A DNA stretch of 64,000 nucleotides from Sphingobacterium sp. GVS05A. Its GTDB lineage: Bacteria > Bacteroidota > Bacteroidia > Sphingobacteriales > Sphingobacteriaceae. The translations under genes and the position numbers were made by a program. The stretch lies in NCBI RefSeq assembly GCF_019969845.1, contig NZ_JAHXYR010000006.1, forward strand, positions 124,001 through 188,000, written 5' to 3'. Below, one piece after another: positions 16,354 through 25,146 of the stretch. The first letter of the stretch is position 1. Each line of letters begins with the position of its first letter. The notes under the pieces are model-generated. The model worked only from the letters and a program-made list of their open reading frames with translations, did not search any database and was not told the DNA's origin.

Positions 16354-17448
16354 ATGGCAGCTGATACAATGGTATTGACCCGCAAAATACAGGTTTTTGT
16401 GGATTGTGACAATAAAGAAAAACGATCGGAATATTTCAAACAACTCTTTGAATGGCAGGACCTTGTCTTCCGTGGTGCTAATATGGTCATCACACATCAA
16501 TATGTACAAGAGAATCTCAAAGATCTAATCTATCTACAAGAGGATGTGAAAATAAAACTTGCAGACCAGGCGAAAGATCCGGAAGGTGTATTGAATACTT
16601 CACGGATGAATACAACTTATCGCCTGCTGTCCAGTTATTTTAAGGGACGAATTCCTACGGATATTCTATCACAGATAAACACGGCTTTAATCAAATATTT
16701 TCAGGCAGATCGTCTCTCATACTGGAAGGGTGAAAAATCACTCCGCAATTATAAAAAAGACATGCCTATTCCTTTTTCTGGTCGCCAAATTAATTTGTGT
16801 AAAGATGAGAATAATAGAGATTTTAAATTCACACTATTCAAAATACCTTTTCGGACATACCTCGGTAAAGACCGATCGGATAAAAGGGTGTTGCTCCAAC
16901 GTGCACTCGTGGGGCAGATCAAAATCTGTAGTAGCGCACTCAAAATTGTTAAAGGTAAAATCTTTCTGCTGTTGGCACTTGAGCTTCCGAAAAAGATCCA
17001 AGAATTGAAAGATAACGTTATCGCTGAAGCGTCCCTTTCTATCGAACACCCTATAGCAGTGACTATTGGTAAGGAATCCTTTCAGATCGGCAATAAAGAA
17101 GAGTTTACTTACCGCCGTATGGCCATTCAAGCAGCGCGACATCGCTTGCAGAAAGCTGCCGCATTTGACAAAGGTGGGCGTGGTCGTAAGCGGAAAATGA
17201 AAAGCTTGGAAAACTATAATGAAAAGGAGAAAAATTACGTAGACACAAAGCTCCACCTGTATAGTCGCAGGTTAATAGAGCTTTGTGTGAAAGCTCAAGC
17301 GGGGACACTCTTACTGGTCAACCAATCCAATAAAGAAGAAATTGCCAAAGGTGATGAATTCTTGTTGCGAAACTGGAGCTACTATGGACTGATCGAAAAG
17401 ATTAAATATAAAGCTAAAATGGTCGGCATTAACATTATTATCGAATAA
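16354..17448 (+). CDS. Nuclease-dead Cas12f/TnpB-like RNA-guided protein (dCas12f type)
   Basis: 364 residues. The N-terminal half carries a Cas12f/TnpB-like recognition and wedge region (YRLLSSYFKGRIP, then NYKKDMPIPF near 132-141 and FKIPFRTYLG). The RuvC fold begins near 231, but where active enzymes have GIDxG this protein reads IAVTIGKE, with Thr237 at the Asp position. The basic helix AARHRLQ...GGRGRKRKMKSL and YSRRLIELCVKAQAGTLLLV are typical, yet the RuvC-II Glu is replaced (LLLVNQ). The protein stops after FLLRNWSYYGLIEKIKYKAK and MVGINIIIE, just before the place where TnpB/Cas12f have the CxxC zinc finger and RuvC-III Asp. It should bind guide RNA and DNA without cutting. The sigma gene upstream and the array with tracrRNA-like modules support RNA-guided sigma recruitment. 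Confidence 0.8.
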   Translation: MAADTMVLTRKIQVFVDCDNKEKRSEYFKQLFEWQDLVFRGANMVITHQYVQENLKDLIYLQEDVKIKLADQAKDPEGVLNTSRMNTTYRLLSSYFKGRIPTDILSQINTALIKYFQADRLSYWKGEKSLRNYKKDMPIPFSGRQINLCKDENNRDFKFTLFKIPFRTYLGKDRSDKRVLLQRALVGQIKICSSALKIVKGKIFLLLALELPKKIQELKDNVIAEASLSIEHPIAVTIGKESFQIGNKEEFTYRRMAIQAARHRLQKAAAFDKGGRGRKRKMKSLENYNEKEKNYVDTKLHLYSRRLIELCVKAQAGTLLLVNQSNKEEIAKGDEFLLRNWSYYGLIEKIKYKAKMVGINIIIE

Positions 17449-17449
17449 A

Positions 17450-18076
17450 TCAATCTAATTTTTTTCCTTTATAATATTCATTCCAGCTATCCTTCGCATA
17501 CCCTTTACCCAGATATTTAAATGTGAAAGCAGTCGCATCTTTTATCTCCTGACCAAAATAATATACTTTCCAGCTATCTTTGCTGTATCCGTCGCCGAGA
17601 AGAACAAAGCTTGGGGCGGATACGTCTTTTATTCGATTGCCTCTATAATAGACATTCCAACTGTCTTTGGCATATCCTGCATCCAGTATTTTTAAGCTGG
17701 GCGCAGAGACATCTTTAATCTTAACGCCCCGATAATAGGCATTCCAACTATCTTTGGCATATCCCCAACCAAGTGACTGGAAAGAATGTGGCAATACATC
17801 TTTGATCTTGACACCACGATAATAGGCATTCCAGTTGTCTCTTGCATAAGCATTACCTAAGTCTTTGAAAGATCGTGCATCGACATCTTCCATCTTCCTA
17901 TCCCTGTAGAAAACCCGGTTGCCTATGTTGACATACTCGTTTTCTCTGTCATGCCGAAAGGTCGTCTGAGACGTAGATCTTTCATTGTCCCCAATGTGTT
18001 TAGCAATACTTCTCTCCATTATACATAGCAATGCAAAGGAAATAACAAGCATATTTTTTAAGTGGAAAAAGACCAT
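17450..18076 (-). CDS. DKNYY-type repeat protein, secreted
   Basis: 208 residues. A signal peptide (MLVISFALLCI after a short N region) is followed from about residue 50 by five tandem units of about 29 residues built on YAKDSWNxYYRG, IKDV and SFxxLGxGY. This is the DKNYY repeat, found in many bacterial secreted or surface proteins of unknown role. The gene converges on the Cas12f-like gene with a one-base gap and is transcribed in the opposite direction, so it is probably not part of that operon. Function unknown; the repeats may form a beta-rich binding surface. Confidence 0.8.
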   Translation of the reverse strand: MVFFHLKNMLVISFALLCIMERSIAKHIGDNERSTSQTTFRHDRENEYVNIGNRVFYRDRKMEDVDARSFKDLGNAYARDNWNAYYRGVKIKDVLPHSFQSLGWGYAKDSWNAYYRGVKIKDVSAPSLKILDAGYAKDSWNVYYRGNRIKDVSAPSFVLLGDGYSKDSWKVYYFGQEIKDATAFTFKYLGKGYAKDSWNEYYKGKKLD

Positions 18077-18234
18077 AATTTATTCTGTTGTGTAATGTAA
18101 TATTAAACCTCTACCTTATGACCAAAATAATTCACCGAAGGTTTAATCATTTTATCACTTAATTTTTAACAATATTCATTCATTTCAAATGAAGTGATTT
18201 TGGAATGTCAATATTTTTTTGTATATTGCTGGTT

Positions 18235-18540
18235 ATGAGTTTTAAAGAAAAATTAGAGAACTGGCGCACGTCAATCAATCGCGCCGGGAGTGGTGAGGAA
18301 TTGTATATTTTGCTTTTGAACTACAAAAGGTTTATCAATAAAAATTGGATGGACGATTTTGGTGATCCGGGCAACTGGAAATCCGAACTAAATCAGGTCA
18401 TCAGCAAAGTAAGAAAGAAAGTGGATGTGGCAGACATTCGAAATTGTGGGGATCTGTCGTCTTATCAGGACGATGCCCGACAGACTGCACATTCGCTCAA
18501 TCATACCTTAAAATATCACCACTCATTGACAAAAGGGTAG
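18235..18540 (+). CDS. Small protein of unknown function
   Basis: 101 residues from the second ATG (18235); an earlier ATG at 18205 would add a hydrophobic ten-residue stretch that looks like chance translation of the AT-rich leader. The protein is charged, probably helical, with tryptophans near the N terminus (KLENWRTSINR) and a DDFGDPGNWKSELNQV segment. No signal peptide or recognised domain. It stands alone between the DKNYY gene and the guide-like sequence before SusC of locus 2, and has its own terminator. I do not recognise the family. Confidence 0.6.
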   Translation: MSFKEKLENWRTSINRAGSGEELYILLLNYKRFINKNWMDDFGDPGNWKSELNQVISKVRKKVDVADIRNCGDLSSYQDDARQTAHSLNHTLKYHHSLTKG

Positions 18541-18560
18541 GCTAGGCCTACCTTTTTTTT
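18537..18560 (+). terminator. Rho-independent terminator after the small unknown gene
   Basis: GTAGGC-TAG-GCCTAC forms a short perfect stem overlapping the stop codon region and is followed by eight T residues (18553-18560). Confidence 0.85.
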
Positions 18561-18588
18561 GTGTAAAATTTTCTAAGTAGGTTCCCTA

Positions 18589-18721
18589 GCGGTATATAAC
18601 GTCACACATCACGGTATATACCGCTTTACTTTTATAACAAATCCTACATTCGTAGTTGCCCCACTAACGCAGTATAGGGTACATACACAACCGATTATAA
18701 AAAAATATTTGCGGATGTCAG
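18589..18721 (+). ncRNA. Candidate solitary guide RNA with one repeat-like handle, upstream of SusC of locus 2
   Basis: A 10-bp perfect hairpin GCGGTATATA/TATATACCGC (18589-18598 with 18615-18624) and a small hairpin CTAC-ATTC-GTAG (18644-18655) precede GTATAGGGTACATACACAAC (18672-18691). That last element closely resembles the 3' half of the array repeat, with two 2-base insertions and the same ACACAAC end. The bases after it (18692 to about 18721) would be the guide. The hairpins are not clearly homologous to the array modules, so this could be a diverged guide RNA, a relic, or coincidence supported by one 20-base similarity. Confidence 0.42.
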
Positions 18722-18735
18722 AAAATGTTTTTACT

Positions 18736-18790
18736 ATTGTATAGTAGTATAGAATAGTATAGATTAATACTAGCCATACTACTGTATAAT
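18736..18790. promoter_or_regulatory. Nested inverted repeat in the SusC locus 2 upstream region
   Basis: ATTGTATAGTAGTAT (18736-18750) pairs with ATACTACTGTATAAT (18776-18790) over 15 positions, two of them G-U wobbles in RNA, enclosing an inner perfect stem TAGTAT/ATACTA (18755-18760 with 18767-18772). It ends 25 bases before the SusC ATG. It may be an operator for a dimeric regulator or a structured 5' leader. Confidence 0.6.
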
Positions 18791-18815
18791 AACCAATCTA
18801 TAAGAAGACCAATTT

Positions 18816-21800
18816 ATGATCTACCACATGTATTACCTAATCTGTAAATGGCAGCGATGTAGTCTTGTCTTCCTTTTTATGCTAATGGCGGGTTTTGCGC
18901 AAGCACAGAACCAATCGTTTGAATTGAGAGGAGTTGTATTGGATAGCGTCGGACATTTACCCATTTCCAATGTTACAATTGCCTTTATGGGAAAGAATGC
19001 AGTTGTATCAACGGATGCACAGGGACAATTCCTGATTAAAGATGCGCACATCAACGATCAGCTTGTCCTGACTTCGGTCGGGTTCGACCGTAAAACTGTT
19101 CGGGTCACGAGTACCAATCGTATGACCATTTACTTATCCTCATCAAGTTCCAATCTGGATGAAGTGACTGTCGTGGCCTACGGTACACAGAAAAAAACGA
19201 GCATGGTGGCCTCCATTACCTCGATCAATCCGAAAGAAATTAAGGGACCAACATCCAATCTGACCTCCATGCTGGCAGGCCGGGTAGCTGGACTAATTGC
19301 TTATCAGCGGAGTGGAGAACCGGGGAATGACAATGCTTCCTTCTTTATTCGCGGCGTCGGTTCTTTTGGCGCAGGGAAAAAAGATCCTTTGATTTTGATC
19401 GACGGAATGGAATCCAATACCACAGCACTGGCCCGTTTACAGCCGGATGATATCGCTGGTTTTTCCGTATTGAAAGATGCTGCAGCATCTTCATTATACG
19501 GCGCTAGAGGTGCAAATGGGGTTGTTTTGGTCAATACCAAAAGCGGTATTGTCGGTAAGGCAAAATTCAATGCACGTTTTGAGAACTCCATCTCAACCAA
19601 CACGCGTAATTTTAAATTCGCCGATAATATCACGTATATGAAGATGGCTAATGAGGCGGTATTGACCAGAGATCCGAAAGGAACCCTTCCTTATAGCCAA
19701 AACAAAATTGATCATACAGAACAGGGAGACGATCCGTTGCTCTATCCCAATAATAACTGGATCGACCAGCTGATAAAGGATTATACCAACAACCAACGTT
19801 TTAACTTCAATGTCACCGGTGGAGGGAACCTTGCGCAATATTATGTTGCAGGTACCTTTAATAACGATAAGGGAATTCTGCGATCCGAAAATAGCAATAG
19901 CTTTGATAATAATATCAACCTGAAAAACTACTCCTTACGTTCTAATATTACCTTAAATGTTACCCCAACGACTATTGGAATTATCCGTACTTCGGCCCAA
20001 TTTGATGACTATACAGGACCAATAGGGGGCTATGATAAATGGGGAAATCTGATCAATGGTGGACAACGCGTATTTCGTGAAGCAATTTGGTCCAACCCGG
20101 TAATGTTTCCAGCAATTTATCCATCGTCCTATTCTCCATTTGCTACACATCCACTTTTCGGAAATAACTTTATTCCAACCACCAAAACGCTATATAACAA
20201 TCCCTACGCCAATATGGTCAATGGTTTTCAGGAATATAATAGCTCCACGGTCAATGTGCAATTGGAACTGAAACAGAATTTCGATTTTATTACCAAAGGT
20301 CTATCCGCTCGCTTAATGGCCTATACACAACGCTATTCGTATTTTTCTGTCACACGGAGCTTTAAACCATTTTATTACAACTTGGTCCGAATCCCGGGTA
20401 CAAGCAATACGGTTTTAAGTCTGCTCAACGAAAATGAGGGTACAGAATACCTAGATTACAACCAGGGAAATAAAATCCTAAATACGACGACCTACGGTGA
20501 GTTTGCTGTCAATTACAACCGCACGATCGCTGAAGACCATGATATTACTGGGATGTTGATCGGTATTATCCGTAATTATCAGACCGCTAACGGTGGTGAC
20601 TTGCAGGCTTCATTGCCTGCTCGTAATCTCGGGGTGTCAGGTCGGGCGACCTATGCCTACAAAAACCGCTACCTTTTTGAGTTCAACTTCGGCTACAACG
20701 GTTCCGAACGTTTCTCCAAAGATCATCGCTTTGGTTTCTTCCCATCTTTTGGTGTGGGGTGGAATCTGAATGAGGAAAAAATGTTTGAATTTATGAATCC
20801 CGTTGTTTCCCGCTTAAAATTGAGGGCAACCTATGGTCTGGTGGGTAACGATCAGATCGGGGAGGACCGGGATCGTTTCTTCTACCTATCGCAAGTGAAT
20901 CCGAATAACGGTGGCCGAGGTTTCTCTTGGGGAAATAACTGGGATTACACACGGCCTGGTTATTCCATATCGCGGTATGAAAATCGTGATATTACCTGGG
21001 AACGGGCAAAAACCTTCGATGCTGGATTTGACCTGAATCTAAAAAATGGCTTGGGTGTAGTGTTTGATTATTACAACTCTACCCGGAGCAATATCCTGAT
21101 GGTGCGTTCTAATATTCCTTCTACAACCGGTTTTCAGGCCGATATCCAGGCCAATATAGGGAAGGCGCAGAGCCGGGGATTTGATCTGGCCTTGGATTAC
21201 AATAAGTCTTTTCAAAATACCTGGTGGACTCAGTTGCGGGCAAATATGACCTATGCAACGAACAAATTGCTGGTTAATGAGGAACCGGACTATCCGGCAA
21301 ATTTATCCTACCTGTCTCGATTGGGACATCCGATCAAACAATCGTATGGTCTGATTGCCGAACGCTTGTTTGTTGATGATATTGAAGCCGAAAACTCACC
21401 ATTACAGAATTTTGGTGGCGCCTTTAAAACTATGGGTGGTGATATCAAATACAGGGATATCAATGGCGATGGTAAAATCACGGATTTAGACAAAGTGCCG
21501 ATCGGTTATCCGACAGATCCGCAAATTATTTATGGGATGGGTTTTTCTGTGGGTTTCAAAGGCTTTGATGTCAGTGCATTTCTACAGGGATCTGCCCGTT
21601 CATCATTCTTTATTGATCCGGGAAACATTACACCTTTTGCGATCAACGGACCTTATCAAAACGGTTTGTTGCAGGAAGTGGCCAACAGCTATTGGTCCGA
21701 AGATAACCAGGATGTCAGGGCGCTGTGGCCACGCTTGACGGATGGATTTAACAACAATAATAATCAGTTTTCGACCTGGTGGATGCGTAATGGCGCATTC

Positions 21801-22007
21801 TTACGATTGAAATCTGTTGAATTGGGCTACAATTTACCGAATCAGTTTCTCAACAAGTTTAAGATGTCCAATGTGCGTTTTTATGTCAACGCCCTCAACC
21901 TTGCTGTGTGGAGCAAATTCAAGATGTGGGATCCCGAAATGGGTGGTGAAGGATTAGGCTATCCTGTGCAGGCTGTGTATAACGTAGGTATTAACGTGGG
22001 ATTTTAA
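18816..22007 (+). CDS. SusC/RagA-family TonB-dependent outer-membrane transporter (locus 2)
   Basis: 1063 residues. Signal peptide ending near GFAQAQ, carboxypeptidase-D-like beta domain (FELRGVVLDSVGHLPISN), TonB-box region (LDEVTVVAYGTQKK), plug (MLAGRVAGLIAYQRSGEPGN, SSLYGARGANGVVLVNTK) and a barrel ending in NVGINVGF. There is no STN domain and no FecI/FecR pair next to it. The intergenic region before it holds the nested inverted repeat and the repeat-like guide sequence, so it is the nearest plausible partner locus of the sigma/dCas12f genes. SusD follows 13 bases downstream. Confidence 0.95.
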   Translation: MIYHMYYLICKWQRCSLVFLFMLMAGFAQAQNQSFELRGVVLDSVGHLPISNVTIAFMGKNAVVSTDAQGQFLIKDAHINDQLVLTSVGFDRKTVRVTSTNRMTIYLSSSSSNLDEVTVVAYGTQKKTSMVASITSINPKEIKGPTSNLTSMLAGRVAGLIAYQRSGEPGNDNASFFIRGVGSFGAGKKDPLILIDGMESNTTALARLQPDDIAGFSVLKDAAASSLYGARGANGVVLVNTKSGIVGKAKFNARFENSISTNTRNFKFADNITYMKMANEAVLTRDPKGTLPYSQNKIDHTEQGDDPLLYPNNNWIDQLIKDYTNNQRFNFNVTGGGNLAQYYVAGTFNNDKGILRSENSNSFDNNINLKNYSLRSNITLNVTPTTIGIIRTSAQFDDYTGPIGGYDKWGNLINGGQRVFREAIWSNPVMFPAIYPSSYSPFATHPLFGNNFIPTTKTLYNNPYANMVNGFQEYNSSTVNVQLELKQNFDFITKGLSARLMAYTQRYSYFSVTRSFKPFYYNLVRIPGTSNTVLSLLNENEGTEYLDYNQGNKILNTTTYGEFAVNYNRTIAEDHDITGMLIGIIRNYQTANGGDLQASLPARNLGVSGRATYAYKNRYLFEFNFGYNGSERFSKDHRFGFFPSFGVGWNLNEEKMFEFMNPVVSRLKLRATYGLVGNDQIGEDRDRFFYLSQVNPNNGGRGFSWGNNWDYTRPGYSISRYENRDITWERAKTFDAGFDLNLKNGLGVVFDYYNSTRSNILMVRSNIPSTTGFQADIQANIGKAQSRGFDLALDYNKSFQNTWWTQLRANMTYATNKLLVNEEPDYPANLSYLSRLGHPIKQSYGLIAERLFVDDIEAENSPLQNFGGAFKTMGGDIKYRDINGDGKITDLDKVPIGYPTDPQIIYGMGFSVGFKGFDVSAFLQGSARSSFFIDPGNITPFAINGPYQNGLLQEVANSYWSEDNQDVRALWPRLTDGFNNNNNQFSTWWMRNGAFLRLKSVELGYNLPNQFLNKFKMSNVRFYVNALNLAVWSKFKMWDPEMGGEGLGYPVQAVYNVGINVGF

Positions 22008-22020
22008 AAGGCAGTTTATC

Positions 22021-23919
22021 ATGAAAAATCTAAGATTAATTAAATTATTGGTTGCGTCAGGTTTGTTGTTTTTTCAATCCTGCAACTATTTGGATGTCGT
22101 GCCGGATAATGTGGCGACAATAGATAATGCATTTACGATGCGTAGCGAAGCAATAAAGTACTTGGCTACCTGTTATTCATACCTGCCACCAGATGGTGAT
22201 CCGACCAGAAATCCTGCTTATCTAGCGGGGGATGAATTCTGGCTGGACTACCCAACCCTCAGTATTGATGGGACAAACTGGAATATCGCCCGCGGAAATC
22301 AGAATGTCACCAGTCCCTACGTGAACTATTGGGATGGTTATATGTATAATGCCATTCGCGACTGTAATATTTTTCTGGAAAATATTCGTAATCCCGAAAA
22401 AGTACGGGATATGACACAGGACGAGCGCACCACCTGGGAAGGGGAGGTTATGTTCTTAAAAGCATACTATCATTTTATGTTGATGCGGCATTACGGACCT
22501 ATTCCTACAATGGATGTCAACTTATCTGTAAATACCTCTATCGAGGATGCAAAAGTTAAACGACAGCCTATTGATGAGGTTGTCGACTATATAGTCAAGG
22601 TTCTTGACGAGGCAATTCCTAAACTACCCAATACGGTCCAGTCTCCGGTTACGGATTTGGGCCGTATTACCAAGCCTATTGCCTTAGGGATTAAAGCAAA
22701 AGTATTATTGTATGCCGCGAGTCCGCTGTTCAACGGTAATACGGATTATGCAACCTTTAAAAATGTCGATGGTACGTTGTTTTTCAACCAGAGTTTTCAG
22801 TTGGAAAAATGGCAGCGGGCCGCCCGCGCTGCAAAGGAAGCGATTACCGCATGCGAGAACCTGGGAATGGGCTTATACCAATTTCCAGGTACTGTATTTC
22901 CGCTCTCCGATACAACAATGATTCAAATGAGCGTTCGCAATGCTGTTACTGAAAAATGGAATAAGGAAATCGTCTGGGCAAATCCGACTTCACGGGCTTG
23001 GCAGATGCAGTATTCATCTATGGCACATATAGACCCCAATAACGCAGGCAATAACAGTGTGCATGGTACCTTAGCGCCTTCCTTAAAAATTGTTGACCAA
23101 TTCTATACCCGAAATGGCGTGCCGATGGATGAAGATAAAACCCTGGATTTCAGTAATAAAAACCAGCTTCGTGCGGGTATTTATGCCGAGCGGTTTAATA
23201 ATATCCAGAATTATCAGACTGCCCGCGTGCATTTTGACCGTGAAAATAGATTTTACGCCAATGTTGGTTTTGACGGGGGGATCTGGTTTATGGAAAATAG
23301 TCCGAGCCGTAGTGATGAAAATACCTGGACCACACAGCTGCGCCTGGGATTATTTGGCAGCGGGCTCTCTATTCCTGTGACGACGTACTACCCTAAAAAA
23401 TTGGTAAACTGGAAATTCGCTTTCAAAGACGGCAATAGTTCTCACATTGAAGAATATCCCTGGCCGATGATGCGCTTGGCAGATCTGTACCTGATGTATG
23501 CCGAAGCTTTGAACGAAAGCGAGGGACCAACCGCTGATGTATTTTTATACCTGGATAAAATCCGTCAAAGGGCTGGACTGGAAGGTGTCCAAGAATCCTG
23601 GTCAAAGTATGCGTTAAATCCTGCCAAACCGACAAGCAAGGACGGTTTGCGCAGTATTATCCAACGTGAACGGAATATTGAAATGAGCTTTGAGGGATCA
23701 CGCTTTTGGGATCTGAAACGATGGAAATTGGCGGCACAGGAACTGAATAAAAATATCACTGGTTGGGATAGAAACCAGGATAAAGATCATCCGGAACTTT
23801 TCTATAAAGAACAGACCTTTTTTCAACAACGTTTTGTGGCACCAAGAGATTACTTCTGGCCGATACGGGAAAACAACCTTTTGGTCAATCCTAACTTAGT
23901 ACAGAACCCAGGTTGGTAA
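22021..23919 (+). CDS. SusD/RagB-family surface glycan-binding lipoprotein (locus 2)
   Basis: 632 residues, on the long side for SusD. Lipoprotein signal with cysteine in LLFFQSCNYLDVVPD. SusD hallmarks: WEGEVMFLKAYYHFMLMRHYG in the helical half, a long insert-rich middle, YPWPMMRLADLYLMYAEALNE, IIQRERNIEMSFEGSRFWDLKRW, and the end FWPIRENNLLVNPNLVQNPGW. It forms the binding lid of the SusC barrel encoded just upstream and is followed by two accessory lipoproteins. Confidence 0.95.
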   Translation: MKNLRLIKLLVASGLLFFQSCNYLDVVPDNVATIDNAFTMRSEAIKYLATCYSYLPPDGDPTRNPAYLAGDEFWLDYPTLSIDGTNWNIARGNQNVTSPYVNYWDGYMYNAIRDCNIFLENIRNPEKVRDMTQDERTTWEGEVMFLKAYYHFMLMRHYGPIPTMDVNLSVNTSIEDAKVKRQPIDEVVDYIVKVLDEAIPKLPNTVQSPVTDLGRITKPIALGIKAKVLLYAASPLFNGNTDYATFKNVDGTLFFNQSFQLEKWQRAARAAKEAITACENLGMGLYQFPGTVFPLSDTTMIQMSVRNAVTEKWNKEIVWANPTSRAWQMQYSSMAHIDPNNAGNNSVHGTLAPSLKIVDQFYTRNGVPMDEDKTLDFSNKNQLRAGIYAERFNNIQNYQTARVHFDRENRFYANVGFDGGIWFMENSPSRSDENTWTTQLRLGLFGSGLSIPVTTYYPKKLVNWKFAFKDGNSSHIEEYPWPMMRLADLYLMYAEALNESEGPTADVFLYLDKIRQRAGLEGVQESWSKYALNPAKPTSKDGLRSIIQRERNIEMSFEGSRFWDLKRWKLAAQELNKNITGWDRNQDKDHPELFYKEQTFFQQRFVAPRDYFWPIRENNLLVNPNLVQNPGW

Positions 23920-23941
23920 TCCCTTATTAAATAGAGAAATT

Positions 23942-25132
23942 ATGAAAAATCTAAAATATTTAAATTATTGCTATTTCTTGGTCGGCCTTTTTTATCTATT
24001 GGCTGGTTGTAAAGAGGAAAAGGGATGGACGCTGCTGGAAGATGACCAAACGAAACCAGGTGTTGTGCAAAATACTTCTGTGACCAATGGCTACGGACAG
24101 GCAACAATACATTATAGTTTACCGTCCAGTAAAAATGTATTGTATGTCAAGGCTGAATATGTCATGGCCAATGGGCAGACACGGGTTGTAAAATCATCAA
24201 CCTATAAAAATGAGATCTTAATCGACGGTTTCCCCGATACACAAAAACATACGGTGAAACTTTATGCTGTAAACAAGGCTGAAGTGGCTTCAGATGCTGT
24301 GGACGTTACAGTAGAACCTAAAACACCGATTTTTGATCTTGTATTCGGACAAATGAAAATTGCGCCGACATTTGGTGGCGTCCGGATCAGTTCAGTCAAT
24401 CAGGAAAAAGGCGATGTGGTGATTGTCCCGATGGTTGATTCATTGAATAATGGGGAATATCTACCTCTGGACAACTATTATAGCCAGGATTCGCTGATCT
24501 TATATAATATCCGCGGGCTCAAGTCCCGTGAGATGAAATTTGCCTTTTATGTACGTGACCGATGGTTAAACAAATCGGATACCTTATATACCTCGCTGAC
24601 ACCTTTGGAGGAAAATCTTTTTCCGAGACAGCAGTTTTCAGCGCTGCACTTACCGGGGGATGCGCAATATATGTACGGGACGACTTCGGAAATGATGTGG
24701 GACGGCAATATGAACCCCTCACGCTGGCCGGCCTTATATACGGTTGAAAGTGCCGGTGCGCCGCAATCCCTGACCTTTTCTATCGGCAAAGAAGCAAAAT
24801 TGAGCCGCGTCGTGATTTTCCCACGTCGGGAAAATGGTTTTTATGATAAGGGTAACATGCGTGAATTTGAAGTCTGGGGAAGTAACAGTCCAAATCTGGA
24901 TGGCTCCTGGGAATCTTGGTCTAAACTGGCAACCTGTACCGTGCGAAAACCTTCGGGTACTCCCGCTGGAACAAATACCAACGCAGATGAAGTGTATGGC
25001 ATCGCAGGTTGGTCTTTTGATATGCCCGAAGATGCTCCAAAATTCAAATATCTACGGATCCGCAATCTGCGTAACTGGCGTGGTAGTTACTTTATCCAGA
25101 TTGCCCAAGTACAAGTATGGGGTGTTTATTAA
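23942..25132 (+). CDS. Surface lipoprotein of the DUF4959/DUF5126/DUF5000 type
   Basis: 396 residues with a lipobox in FYLLAGCKEEKG. The domain order seems to be an N-terminal fibronectin-like DUF4959 (about 20-125, YGQATIHYSLPSSKNVLYVKA shows the usual start), a middle DUF5126, and a C-terminal F5/8-type sugar-binding DUF5000 (WPALYTVESAGAPQSLTFSI; REFEVWGSNSP; FKYLRIRNLRNW). Proteins with this order normally sit directly after SusD and bind the target glycan on the cell surface. The frame runs to 25132 and the next gene begins 15 bases later. Confidence 0.82.
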   Translation: MKNLKYLNYCYFLVGLFYLLAGCKEEKGWTLLEDDQTKPGVVQNTSVTNGYGQATIHYSLPSSKNVLYVKAEYVMANGQTRVVKSSTYKNEILIDGFPDTQKHTVKLYAVNKAEVASDAVDVTVEPKTPIFDLVFGQMKIAPTFGGVRISSVNQEKGDVVIVPMVDSLNNGEYLPLDNYYSQDSLILYNIRGLKSREMKFAFYVRDRWLNKSDTLYTSLTPLEENLFPRQQFSALHLPGDAQYMYGTTSEMMWDGNMNPSRWPALYTVESAGAPQSLTFSIGKEAKLSRVVIFPRRENGFYDKGNMREFEVWGSNSPNLDGSWESWSKLATCTVRKPSGTPAGTNTNADEVYGIAGWSFDMPEDAPKFKYLRIRNLRNWRGSYFIQIAQVQVWGVY

Positions 25133-25146
25133 CTATTAAAAAGAAA

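Noticed and set aside
16354..17448. IS200/IS605-type transposon carrying tnpB
   Set aside because: No tnpA, no transposon end hairpins and no TTAC-like insertion context are seen; the protein is catalytically dead and coupled to a sigma gene and a spacer array.
18731..18740. Ten-base match (TTTACTATTG type) between a spacer at 14432 and the SusC locus 2 upstream region
   Set aside because: It falls in the middle of the spacer, not at the handle-proximal seed, and the flanks do not match.
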